A stretch of 17,852 bases of DNA from UBA2897 sp036733925 (GTDB lineage Bacteria; Bacillota; Negativicutes; Selenomonadales; Selenomonadaceae). How positions within the stretch are numbered: the first letter of the stretch is position 1; each line of letters starts with the position of its first letter. Below are positions 1-7,126 of the stretch, piece after piece. The stretch spans positions 1-17,852 of the forward strand of contig DAIMZO010000031.1 of NCBI GenBank assembly GCA_036733925.1, in the 5' to 3' direction. Made by a program: the position numbers and the translations under genes. The notes beneath the pieces are model-generated. The model was given only the letters and a program-made list of their open reading frames with translations. It did not search any database and was not told the DNA's origin.

Positions 1-64
1 GATTCCGTGGAGGGCCTTGCTGGCTGTGTATTTTCTATCTGCTATTCGCAAGACGGGAGACGGC

Positions 65-559
65 TCAGCCGAACATCGTCTGCAGCATCTCTTTGCCGCT
101 CGCCGTGCGGAATAGTTTTTCCCCAAAGGCCCAGATCTGCGGCGCCTTCATCGCGTCCTCATAGGCGTTGACGAGGAAATCCGCCTCCAGAAGAATCTGA
201 TAGTCCTTCCCATCGACATCCCGATAGGTATGATGATGGCCGACGAGATACGATACGCGCGCGACATCTTCCTGCGGCCAGCCGAGCTTCTCGAGCATCT
301 CTTTGGCCATCGGCGCACCCTCTTTTTCCTGCAGTGGGCCCGCCGTGCTCTGGTATTTCTGCTCGGCGGCGTGGATGCCGATGTCGTGGACGAGTGCCGC
401 CGCCTCGAGCACGCGCTGCTCGTGCTCCGGCAGGCCTTCCTTCTCGCCGATGCGCTTGGCAAAGGCATGCACCTTCATGAAATGCTGGATGCGCCGGGCG
501 TCGCCCGCATCAAAGGCGAGCATCGCGTCGAAAAGTTCCCCGATTGCGTTTTCATTCAT
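65..559 (-). CDS. HD-domain metal-dependent phosphohydrolase family protein
   Basis: The 164-residue protein has the full set of HD-superfamily metal ligands: His31, the His58-Asp59 doublet in VHDIG, His108/His109 in GHHH and Asp127 in EADFLVN. Proteins of this kind hydrolyse phosphate esters of nucleotides or similar small molecules in the cytoplasm; the substrate cannot be read from the sequence. The ATG at 557-559 is chosen because a GGAG-type ribosome binding site lies just upstream. The frame stays open further upstream, but there it runs through the 585-732 repeat. That repeat fills the space towards the porin gene on the same strand, so the gene is either transcribed from within the repeat or by read-through from the porin. 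I saw no convincing promoter in between. The family call is firm; the function is open. Confidence 0.85.
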   Translation of the reverse strand: MNENAIGELFDAMLAFDAGDARRIQHFMKVHAFAKRIGEKEGLPEHEQRVLEAAALVHDIGIHAAEQKYQSTAGPLQEKEGAPMAKEMLEKLGWPQEDVARVSYLVGHHHTYRDVDGKDYQILLEADFLVNAYEDAMKAPQIWAFGEKLFRTASGKEMLQTMFG

Positions 560-584
560 ATTCCCATCTCCAATAACGCAAAAA

Positions 585-732
585 GCCTTCCCCCGAGGGG
601 AAGGTGGCGGCCCGATAGGACAGACAGATGAGGTGTCGGCGATACAATTGAAAAACATCTCAATGTTTCTCGCAGCTTTGTGCCGACACCTCATCCACCG
701 CTTCGCGGTCCCCCTTCCCCTGTGGGGAAGGC
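585..732. repeat. 148-bp palindromic MITE/REP-like repeat element
   Basis: The ends are perfect 9-bp inverted repeats, GCCTTCCCC (585-593) and GGGGAAGGC (724-732). Each end is itself a hairpin with an 8-bp stem and 3-nt loop (586-604 and 713-731). Inside lies a perfect 14-bp inverted pair, 627-640 with 682-695, around a small AT-rich hairpin (AAACAT/ATGTTT, 653-668). A CCGC-TTC-GCGG hairpin sits at 698-708. The whole can fold into one long structure on either strand. I see no coding capacity and no clear target-site duplication. The arrangement resembles dispersed non-autonomous elements common in gut Firmicute genomes, recognised by pattern only. It could also act as a terminator or mRNA-processing site after the porin gene. 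Confidence 0.75.
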
Positions 733-749
733 ACAATTATCTGGTGAAA

Positions 750-1985
750 TCAGAAGAAGAACTGGACGCGGCCGAAGAACTTCGAAGCGTCTTTATCGTT
801 GTCGAGGTCTTTGCCGTCGAAGTACTTCACGGAAGCCATCGTGTTCTTGAACACCATGTACTGCGCACCGACTTCCCAGCCCTTCTGGTTGTAAGCGAGC
901 GCATCCGTGTTCGGATCGAAACCGATGTTCTTGCCGTTGTGCTTGTAGGCGACGTAAGCGCCCCAAGTGCCCTGGTTCTCGTACTGCACGCCTTTGTAGT
1001 TGAACTGCGCAAGACCGAGTTTCTCAAAGGCATCCGCCTTCGAGTTCTCGCCATAAGCGCCCGTCAGCGCGGCGTTCTTGTCGAAGCGGTACGTGCCAGC
1101 GACCTCATAGACACCGGCTTTGTTCTCATTCTTCTTGTAGCCATCTCTGGTCTTGAAGGCATCGTTCTTGCCATAGAGGTAAAGCGCCGTGCCAGCGAGC
1201 TTGCCCTGCTTGTACTGGAACGCTGCCGTCCCGATATCCGTTGCCTTTGCCGAAGATACCTTCGAAAGCGACTGACGGCCGCCCGTGAACTTCACGGAGA
1301 AGCCGGAACCGAGCGGGAACTCCGCCTCTGCGCCGGACATCTGGCTGTTGCGCGTCATATACGAATCGTACGGGGATTCGAACGGCAACTTGCCTGCGCG
1401 GAACGTACCGAATGCGTAACGGCCCTCAGCCCATACGCGCTGAAGCTGCGCCGACGTATCCCCACTGTCCGTATTGAGCTGCGTGTTGGCATCAATACGA
1501 GCCTTGACGAACCAGTTCGCGTTGACCTCTGCCTTCGGCTCCATGCGGAGTTTCAGCGGATACTTCTTCACCGCGTCCTGGCCATCGTGTTTCTCTCTCG
1601 TGAAATCGAAACGAGCCTCGCCGTTCCATTTCACCTTGTCGGCGTTCTTCTCGAGGTTGCTGACGCGGACACCGAGGTTGTTCAGCTCATCGGAGAACTC
1701 TGCCGCGAGTTTGTCGAGCAGGGCTTTATCCGTGCCGGACTGCGGTGCCTTTGCCATCGCCTTCGCGATCATCTGTGCCATCTCATAGCGCGTGATGTTC
1801 TTGTTGCCCTGGAACGTCGTATCGCCATAGCCCTCGATGACGCCGTCCTTTGCGAGCTGTGCCACCGCGTCATACGCCCAATGATCCGCCGGAACATCCG
1901 AAAACGGGTTCGATGCTGCCGAAACGGAGCCTGCGAGGCATGCCGTCATTCCCGCAACAACTGCTGCTGCTAAAAACTTCTTCAT
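750..1985 (-). CDS. SLH-domain outer-membrane porin (OmpM-like)
   Basis: The 411-residue protein begins with a Sec signal peptide (MKKFLAAAVVAG..., cleavage near residues 23-25). An SLH domain follows (about 26-80: NPFSDVPADHWAYDAV, GVIEGYGD, ITRYEMAQMIAK), then a short coiled-coil stretch (about 88-118). A long region of alternating beta strands ends in the aromatic FGRVQFFF expected of an outer-membrane barrel. In Negativicutes such proteins tether the outer membrane to polyamine-modified peptidoglycan through the SLH domain and form general pores through the barrel. The ATG at 1983-1985 is chosen for the signal peptide and the GGAGAGGGAG upstream; longer in-frame starts would bury the signal peptide. 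It has its own promoter about 110 nt upstream, giving a long 5' leader. Confidence 0.93.
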   Translation of the reverse strand: MKKFLAAAVVAGMTACLAGSVSAASNPFSDVPADHWAYDAVAQLAKDGVIEGYGDTTFQGNKNITRYEMAQMIAKAMAKAPQSGTDKALLDKLAAEFSDELNNLGVRVSNLEKNADKVKWNGEARFDFTREKHDGQDAVKKYPLKLRMEPKAEVNANWFVKARIDANTQLNTDSGDTSAQLQRVWAEGRYAFGTFRAGKLPFESPYDSYMTRNSQMSGAEAEFPLGSGFSVKFTGGRQSLSKVSSAKATDIGTAAFQYKQGKLAGTALYLYGKNDAFKTRDGYKKNENKAGVYEVAGTYRFDKNAALTGAYGENSKADAFEKLGLAQFNYKGVQYENQGTWGAYVAYKHNGKNIGFDPNTDALAYNQKGWEVGAQYMVFKNTMASVKYFDGKDLDNDKDASKFFGRVQFFF

Positions 1986-2103
1986 AAAAAACTCTCCCTC
2001 TCCAACAGAATGAAATAATACAAAAAACGAATCTTCACGAGTAGCAGACACACAGTTTACATGTTTCCTGAAATATCTGCTTCTGCCCGTTGAATTGTTT
2101 CAT

Positions 2104-2132
2104 ATTTTAGCATACTGTATACAGTAATGCAA
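2104..2132 (-). promoter_or_regulatory. Porin promoter with a palindromic operator-like spacer
   Basis: On the minus strand TTGCAT (2127-2132) and TAAAAT (2104-2109) are separated by 17 bp. Positions 2113-2126 of that spacer form a perfect 14-bp palindrome, TACTGTATACAGTA. Transcription would start near 2097, leaving a leader of about 112 nt before the porin start codon. The same pair of hexamers with the same spacing occurs upstream of the AEC transporter gene, which supports it as a housekeeping promoter here. The palindrome's position suggests a repressor or activator site. Confidence 0.7.
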
Positions 2133-2224
2133 GCGAATACACAAAAAGATAACAAAAATTTTGCAGATTCCCGTGCCCTCTTCTCTTTATTTGTGTATAA
2201 ATAGTAGGATTTTTATCCAATTAA

Positions 2225-2233
2225 TGATATAAT
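2225..2233 (+). promoter_or_regulatory. Extended -10 promoter for the chemoreceptor gene
   Basis: TGATATAAT is a TGn-extended consensus -10 box. The -35 position (2205-2210, TAGGAT) is poor, as is common for extended -10 promoters. Transcription would start near 2240, about 86 nt before the receptor start codon. I found no sigma-28-type motif, so chemotaxis/flagellar sigma control is not evident. Confidence 0.5.
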
Positions 2234-2325
2234 CTTTTTAAACATCATTATGTTTTATCAAAAGATATGCGATAAATGCATAAGGAAGAAAAGGAATAAA
2301 GCAAAGAAAGAGAAGGAACCGCATC

Positions 2326-4029
2326 ATGAACACGGACAAGTTAACGATACGGCAGAAACTGTATCTGATTTTCGGGATCCTAATCCTGTTTTTCGTCGGG
2401 AACGGCGCTTACTCCGTCTACAGCCTGAGTCAGGTCAACGACACGACGATGCGCATCGCCACGGAGCATCTGCGCGGCGTCCTGACCGTGGCCGACAGCA
2501 CCAGCGAACTGGCCTCATACCGGCAATGCGAATACGCCGCCGTGACCGCAACGACCGTACCGGAGCGCGTCCGGGCTATCCTCGAGACGAAAAAAATCGG
2601 CGACCAGATCGATATCAAACTGGACGCCATCGAACTGGGGCTCTCTGGCGACGCAGCCGATACGTTCCAGTCGCTGCGCACGGAATGGACAAATTACCGG
2701 AAAGAGACCAATGAGGTCATGAACCTCGCGCGCACGCACCAGCGCGATGCCGCCATCAACCGCCTGCAGAAGAATACGGCAGCCTACAACTCCATTGACA
2801 CGAAGCTGAATACCCTGATGGACAACTGCAAGGACTTCATCCATCGGGAAAATGTCAATGCCGCTGCGGAATACCAGCGCGCGAAAATCCTGCTGACAAT
2901 CTCGATCCTGCTCGTGCTGCTGCTCTCGCTCAGCATGGCCCGCTATCTGGCGGGTTCAATCGGGTTCTCCGTCGGCTACCTGATGAAAGTCTCGCATGAA
3001 GTCGCGCAGGGCAATCTCCGCGTAGAAGTCGAGCCGAAGACGCAGGATGAAATCGGCCAGCTGACTGCAGCCTACCGCGATACCGTGCAGAACCTGCACG
3101 GCCTAATCAAGAACATCAAGACGACTGCGGAACAGGTATCGAATTTCGCCGCACAGATGACGGAGAACGCGAATCAGTCCGCACAGGCGACGCAGCAGAT
3201 TGCCGTGTCCATCACCAATGTCGCGGCCTCCACAAACCAGCAGGGCGAATCCGTCAGCGAATCCACGGATAACATCCGATCGATGGCCGAAGACCTGAAC
3301 GGTTTCGCCTACAAGGCGAAGGCATCGTCGACCGCGGCACACCATGTCGAGGGCATCGCCATCGACGGCAAGAAAGCTATCGACGGCGCAGTCACGCAGA
3401 TGGGACAGATTGCGGATTCGGTCAACGAATCCGCCGAAGTCATCGAGAAACTGGCCCGCCGCTCCAAAGAAATCGGCCAGATCAGCGATACGATTTCCGG
3501 CATCGCCGACCAAACCAACCTGCTCGCACTGAATGCCGCCATCGAGGCGGCGCGCGCAGGCGATGCGGGGCGCGGCTTCTCCGTCGTCGCCGAAGAGGTT
3601 CGCAAGCTGGCCGAGGAAAGCGGCAATGCCGCACAGAAGATTGCCGCCCTGATTGCCAGCATCCGGAAAGAGACCGACCAGGCCGTGTCCCGCATGAAGC
3701 AGGGAACTGCCGACGTCGAAAGCGGCAGCGCGGTCATGACCGAGGCCGGACAGGCCTTCGAGAAAATCAATGAGGCCGTCGTATCGTTGACGAAACATTC
3801 CGAGGATATCCTGAGCGCCGCGCACAATTCTGTCGAAAAGGCCGGCCGGATGGTCACGGTCATGGAAGGCATCAACGAGTCCGGCAAGAGCGTTGCGGCA
3901 GAGACCCAGTCGGTATCCGCAGCGACCGAGGAACAATCCGCCTCGATGGACGAGGTGGCCGAAGCCAGCCGCAAGCTCGCGGATCTGGCCGGCAGCCTGC
4001 AGGAGTCCACGGCACAGTTCCAGATCTGA
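2326..4029 (+). CDS. Methyl-accepting chemotaxis protein (4HB-HAMP-MCP signal)
   Basis: This 567-residue transmembrane receptor has a first membrane helix at about 11-33. A helical periplasmic sensor of the four-helix-bundle type follows (about 34-186), then the second helix (187-207) and a HAMP domain (about 208-262). The cytoplasmic coiled-coil signalling domain carries the highly conserved hairpin tip around 383-440 (EIGQISDTISGIADQTNLL, LNAAIEAARAG, VAEEVRKLAEES). It would control CheA kinase through CheW. The C terminus (STAQFQI) lacks the CheR/CheB-binding pentapeptide. The start has AGAAGGA 8 nt upstream. The next gene, a sugar-binding lipoprotein, begins 11 nt after its stop, so the two are almost certainly co-transcribed and the lipoprotein may deliver the ligand. 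No other che genes are in the window. Confidence 0.95.
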   Translation: MNTDKLTIRQKLYLIFGILILFFVGNGAYSVYSLSQVNDTTMRIATEHLRGVLTVADSTSELASYRQCEYAAVTATTVPERVRAILETKKIGDQIDIKLDAIELGLSGDAADTFQSLRTEWTNYRKETNEVMNLARTHQRDAAINRLQKNTAAYNSIDTKLNTLMDNCKDFIHRENVNAAAEYQRAKILLTISILLVLLLSLSMARYLAGSIGFSVGYLMKVSHEVAQGNLRVEVEPKTQDEIGQLTAAYRDTVQNLHGLIKNIKTTAEQVSNFAAQMTENANQSAQATQQIAVSITNVAASTNQQGESVSESTDNIRSMAEDLNGFAYKAKASSTAAHHVEGIAIDGKKAIDGAVTQMGQIADSVNESAEVIEKLARRSKEIGQISDTISGIADQTNLLALNAAIEAARAGDAGRGFSVVAEEVRKLAEESGNAAQKIAALIASIRKETDQAVSRMKQGTADVESGSAVMTEAGQAFEKINEAVVSLTKHSEDILSAAHNSVEKAGRMVTVMEGINESGKSVAAETQSVSAATEEQSASMDEVAEASRKLADLAGSLQESTAQFQI

Positions 4030-4040
4030 GGAGGAGCAAC

Positions 4041-5057
4041 ATGAGAAAAATAGCAAGAGCCCTTACCGCATGCCTGCTGATCCTGACGATGGCGCTTCTG
4101 GCGGCAGGGTGCGGCTGCGGGCAGGAAACCAAGCGCGTCGACCTGATCTTCTCACACAGCCCGGAACGCTGGCAGACCGGCGCGAAGAGCATGGCAGAAG
4201 AACTGACGCAGCAGGGCTATCAGGTAAATCTGCAGATTTTCAGCAATGAGGAAGAACAGAAAGCGGCCATGAAAAATGCGATTGATGGGAAATCCTCGTG
4301 CATCGTGCTGGCCGGCGGCAACGACCAGGTAATCGGCGATGAACTGAAAGCCGCGAAAGATGCGGAGATCCCGATTATCGCCTACGATTCGCTCGTCCAG
4401 AATACGGATGCCCTATCCTACTATGTCACTTTCGACAACGAAGGCGTTGGCGCGAGCATGGGACGCTATATTGAAGAAAAATTCAACCTGCAGTCCGGTG
4501 CCGGCCCGTTCACGATCGAGTTCCTGTCCGGCAGCGAGCACGACAGCAACGCGCGCCTGATGCACGACGGGACCTATGAGGTATTGAAACCCTATATCGA
4601 CAAAGGGCAGCTCATCGTGCTGTCCGGGAAAACCTCCTTTGAAGATACGGCCATCAAGAACTGGGATTCGAAAAACGCCGAAGCGTATACGCAGGAACTC
4701 GTCTCCAGATACTATGCAGGCCGCAGTCTCGACATCGTCGTGGCCGCCTCGGACGGCATCGCCTACGGCGTCATCGACAGCCTGAAAGGCTACTCCGGCA
4801 ACTGGCCGTTCATCACGGGCCAGGATGCCGACGCGAAGGCGCTGGACTATGTCCGCAATGGCCGCATGGGATTTACCATCAAAAAGGACTCCGATACGCT
4901 GAACTACAAATGCGTGCGGATGATCAAGGCTGTCGTCGAAGGATCTCAGCCGGATATCAATGACGTCAAGACCTACAACAACGGAGTCATCACCGTCCCA
5001 TCCTATCTCTGCATCCCACAGATCATCGACAAGGACAATATCGACGAAATGCACTGA
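4041..5057 (+). CDS. Periplasmic sugar-binding-type lipoprotein (Peripla_BP_4 fold)
   Basis: The 338-residue protein starts with a lipoprotein signal peptide ending in LAAGC, with Cys24 as the lipidation site. The rest has the type I periplasmic-binding fold of the ribose/galactose/xylose (ChvE-like) family: VDLIFSHSPERWQTGAKSM, a SCIVLAGGND segment, IPIIAYDSLVQ, the hinge-side VVAASDGIAYGVIDSL and ITGQDADAKALDYVRNGRM. The ligand is probably a sugar or sugar-like compound; the exact one cannot be told. GAGGAG fills the 11-nt gap after the chemoreceptor gene. No permease or ATPase gene follows, since the next gene is amtB behind its own promoter. A role in chemosensing with the preceding receptor is therefore more likely than transport. 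That role is inference. Confidence 0.88.
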   Translation: MRKIARALTACLLILTMALLAAGCGCGQETKRVDLIFSHSPERWQTGAKSMAEELTQQGYQVNLQIFSNEEEQKAAMKNAIDGKSSCIVLAGGNDQVIGDELKAAKDAEIPIIAYDSLVQNTDALSYYVTFDNEGVGASMGRYIEEKFNLQSGAGPFTIEFLSGSEHDSNARLMHDGTYEVLKPYIDKGQLIVLSGKTSFEDTAIKNWDSKNAEAYTQELVSRYYAGRSLDIVVAASDGIAYGVIDSLKGYSGNWPFITGQDADAKALDYVRNGRMGFTIKKDSDTLNYKCVRMIKAVVEGSQPDINDVKTYNNGVITVPSYLCIPQIIDKDNIDEMH

Positions 5058-5067
5058 CCACAGAAAA

Positions 5068-5093
5068 AGCTATGTATTCTTGTATACATAGCT
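5068..5093 (+). other. 10-bp perfect hairpin after the lipoprotein gene
   Basis: AGCTATGTAT (5068-5077) pairs perfectly with ATACATAGCT (5084-5093) around a 6-nt loop. No U-run follows on the plus strand (GAACAAAATT), so it is a weak terminator at best. On the minus strand it is followed by TTTTT, but no minus-strand gene ends here. It may stabilise the 3' end of the receptor-lipoprotein mRNA or serve as a protein-binding palindrome upstream of the amtB promoter (-35 at 5102). Confidence 0.45.
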
Positions 5094-5101
5094 GAACAAA
5101 A

Positions 5102-5129
5102 TTGACAGAAACGGAATTCATGCTATAAT
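5102..5129 (+). promoter_or_regulatory. Near-consensus promoter of amtB-glnK
   Basis: TTGACA (5102-5107) and TATAAT (5124-5129) are both perfect consensus hexamers, 16 bp apart, and the -10 is extended by TGC. Transcription should begin near 5136, which leaves about 255 nt of untranslated leader before amtB. A promoter this strong would need to be held in check downstream, in line with the leader terminator at 5268-5313. Confidence 0.88.
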
Positions 5130-5135
5130 AGAAGC

Positions 5136-5390
5136 ATCAACAGAGAGGACAACGAAGTCCGAAGCAATGCACAAGTTCTAGGTGCGGCGCTTCGGACTTC
5201 TGCTTTATTCCTTCTAGCACAATTCTACTTCTCTGTTGGTTGTCTGTCAAACGAACTAGAGACAATGGCGTCTTGGGTGCGGTAGCTTACCTGCCGCACT
5301 TGAGGCGCTTTTTGCGTTTCTAGGGGTGATGCAGACAAAATCGATCTTATATTTTATTTTCGTCGACAGACAAAGAAAGGTTGGATTCGT
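5136..5390 (+). promoter_or_regulatory. Structured 5' leader of amtB, candidate attenuator or riboswitch
   Basis: Reading by eye, the leader folds into several elements. A closing stem pairs 5137-5148 with 5228-5239, with an 8-bp Watson-Crick core CAACAGAG/CTCTGTTG. It encloses a perfect 12-bp stem (5154-5165 with 5189-5200, GAAGTCCGAAGC/GCTTCGGACTTC) with a further TGCAC/GTGCG extension, and a small hairpin (5201-5204 with 5216-5219). That gives a three-way junction. Next comes a stem TTGTCT/AGACAA (5240-5245 with 5260-5265) and then the terminator hairpin at 5268-5308. The apical strand GTGCGGC (5182-5188) can also pair with GCCGCAC (5293-5299) in the 3' arm of the terminator, a possible anti-terminator. 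It matches no riboswitch or T-box family that I recognise. Confidence 0.65.
5268..5313 (+). terminator. Intrinsic terminator inside the amtB leader
   Basis: An 18-bp stem (5268-5285 with 5291-5308, including several G-U pairs) closes a 5-nt loop and is followed directly by TTTTT (5309-5313) and GCGTTT. It lies between the amtB promoter and the amtB start codon, so it must be bypassed for amtB-glnK expression. This is the mark of transcription attenuation. Confidence 0.85.
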
Positions 5391-6722
5391 ATGGTTGACA
5401 CAGGAAACACGGCCTGGGTGCTCGTCAGCGCCGCCTTGGTGTTCATCATGACACCGGGGCTCGGATTCTTCTACGGTGGCCTTGTCCGTAGCAAGAACGT
5501 CTTGACCACCATCATGGAGAGTTTCTTCATCCTCGCGATGATTTCCGTGGAATGGGTGATCATCGGTTACACGATGGTCTTCGGTCCGGATATCGGAGGC
5601 CTGATTGGCAGCCTCGATAAGCTCGGCCTCGTCGGCGTCGGCTCGAGCATCATGGAGAGCGCTTCAATCCCGGAGCTCGCTTACGTCATCTTCCAGTGCA
5701 TGTTCGCCGCACTGACGCCGGCCCTGATCACGGGTGCTTTCGCCGAGCGCATGCGCTTCGCCCCGCTCGCGATCTTCATGCTGCTCTGGGCGCTCTTCAT
5801 CTACAACCCGATGGCACATTGGGTATGGGGCGGCGGCTTCCTCGCACAGCTTGGTGCACTCGACTTTGCAGGCGGCCTCGTCATCCATATCCTCTCCGGT
5901 GTCTCGGCGCTGACGCTCTGCATCCTGCTTGGCAAGCGCCTCGGCTACGGCCGCAAGGCAATGCTCCCGCATAATCTGCCGATGGCTGTCCTCGGCGCTT
6001 CGCTCCTGTGGTTCGGCTGGTTCGGCTTCAATGCCGGCAGTGCACTCGGCGCGAACGAACTTGCTTCCAGCGCATTCGTTGTCACACAGGCCGCTGCGGC
6101 AGCTGCCACGGTAGCATGGGTTCTCGTTGAGTGGAAAGCCACGGGCAAGCCGACCATCCTCGGCGCGATCTCCGGCTGCATCGCCGGCCTCGTCGCCATC
6201 ACGCCGGCAGCCGGCTTCGTTGCCCCGCTCCCGTCCATCATCATCGGCCTGCTCGCCGGCTGCATCTGCTATTTCGCCGTCGCGATTGCCAAGGAAAAAA
6301 TCGGCTACGATGACTCGCTCGACGCATTCGGCATCCACGGCGTCGGCGGTATCTGGGGCTCCCTCGCCACGGGCATCTGGGCTACGACCACGGTCAACCC
6401 GGACGGCGCAAACGGCCTCTATTACGGCGAGACCCACCTGTTCTTCGCACAGTGCGTCGGCATCGTCGTCGCCGTTGTCCTCGCCGTCGTCGGCACCTAC
6501 GTCCTCTTCCATATCGTTGACTTCTTCTGCACGATGCGCGCCGATGAGGCGGAGGAGCTCTCCGGCCTCGATATCGTCGAGCACGGCGAGCGCGGTTACA
6601 GCCGTTCGTTCGGCGGCAGCCCGATCCTCGGCAACTTCGAGGATTCCAGCGAGATGCTCGCGAACACGGTCATGAAGGCCAACGCAAGCACTCTGACGAC
6701 AGATAAGGGGGTACGGTCATGA
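5391..6722 (+). CDS. amtB: Ammonium transporter AmtB
   Basis: The 443-residue Amt/Rh-family channel conducts ammonium across the cytoplasmic membrane and has about 11 membrane helices. Channel residues are in place: the twin histidines His166 (GGLVIHILSG) and His316 (DAFGIHGVGGIWGS), the phenylalanine gate around Phe105 and Phe213 (FGFNAGSA), Trp146 in AHWVWGGG, Ser217, and Asp158 in ALDFAGG. The cytoplasmic tail after residue 380 is where a P-II protein docks. No cleavable signal peptide is seen. The ATG at 5391 has AAAGG about 10 nt upstream. It is the first gene behind the attenuator-like leader and overlaps glnK by 4 nt (ATGA), so the two are translationally coupled. Confidence 0.97.
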   Translation: MVDTGNTAWVLVSAALVFIMTPGLGFFYGGLVRSKNVLTTIMESFFILAMISVEWVIIGYTMVFGPDIGGLIGSLDKLGLVGVGSSIMESASIPELAYVIFQCMFAALTPALITGAFAERMRFAPLAIFMLLWALFIYNPMAHWVWGGGFLAQLGALDFAGGLVIHILSGVSALTLCILLGKRLGYGRKAMLPHNLPMAVLGASLLWFGWFGFNAGSALGANELASSAFVVTQAAAAAATVAWVLVEWKATGKPTILGAISGCIAGLVAITPAAGFVAPLPSIIIGLLAGCICYFAVAIAKEKIGYDDSLDAFGIHGVGGIWGSLATGIWATTTVNPDGANGLYYGETHLFFAQCVGIVVAVVLAVVGTYVLFHIVDFFCTMRADEAEELSGLDIVEHGERGYSRSFGGSPILGNFEDSSEMLANTVMKANASTLTTDKGVRS

Positions 6723-7096
6723 GTATCACGAAAATCGAAATCATCACGCGGGCCAACAAGCTCGACGAACTCATGAACGCGCTGAACAAGATCGGCGTGC
6801 TCGGTATGACAGTCAGCCAGGTTTTCGGCTGCGGCCTGCAGAAAGGCCATGAAGAAGTCTACCGCGGCCGCAAATACGATATCAACCTCGTCCCGAAAAT
6901 CAAGGTCGAGACCATCGTCAGCGAGATCCCGGTAGACAAGGTTCTTGAGACCGCGCAGAACGTCCTGCGCACCGGCAAGTTCGGTGACGGCAAGATTTTC
7001 GTCATCCCGGTTGCCGATGCCGTGCGCATCCGCACCGGCCAGCGCGGCGATGACGCCATCAAAGATATCCCGGGCGAACGGCCCACTAGGATTTGA
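6719..7096 (+). CDS. glnK: P-II nitrogen regulatory protein GlnK
   Basis: The 125-residue P-II signal protein binds ATP/ADP and 2-oxoglutarate, and its T-loop plugs AmtB when nitrogen is plentiful. The T-loop region (about 37-56, LQKGHEEVYRGRKYDINLVPK) keeps Tyr48 and Tyr53, the latter aligning with the uridylylated Tyr51 of enterobacterial P-II. The B-loop (TGKFGDGKIFVIPV) and C-loop (RIRTGQRGDDAI) are intact. It starts on the ATGA overlap with amtB. About 13 residues follow the usual end at the C-loop, ending ERPTRI. A strong terminator at 7127-7166 closes the operon. Whether this protein is covalently modified cannot be judged here, because no GlnD gene is in the window. Confidence 0.96.
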   Translation: MSITKIEIITRANKLDELMNALNKIGVLGMTVSQVFGCGLQKGHEEVYRGRKYDINLVPKIKVETIVSEIPVDKVLETAQNVLRTGKFGDGKIFVIPVADAVRIRTGQRGDDAIKDIPGERPTRI

Positions 7097-7126
7097 TTAC
7101 TCCCTATTCCGATTCTATGGATGAAA

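Noticed and set aside
2113..2126. LexA/SOS box at the porin promoter
   Set aside because: TACTGTATACAGTA resembles the ends of the E. coli LexA site but is 6 bp too short, and Firmicute LexA sites have a different core (GAAC-N4-GTTC). A porin is also an unlikely SOS gene.
2250..2714. 154-residue plus-strand frame overlapping the start of the chemoreceptor gene
   Set aside because: It lies in another frame over well-supported receptor coding sequence and has a low-complexity, Arg-rich translation.
5265..5285. Possible leader peptide ATG GCG TCT TGG GTG CGG TAG (MASWVR) in the amtB leader
   Set aside because: There is no ribosome binding site at a useful distance and no run of a regulatory amino acid. 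The codons lie in the terminator stem, where any sequence would appear constrained.
5136..5313. T-box, known riboswitch or ANTAR/EutV-type RNA in the amtB leader
   Set aside because: There is no AGGGUGGNACCGCG-type T-box, no conserved core of the riboswitches I could recall, and no pair of short hairpins with the A..G hexaloops of ANTAR targets. The element is kept as unclassified.
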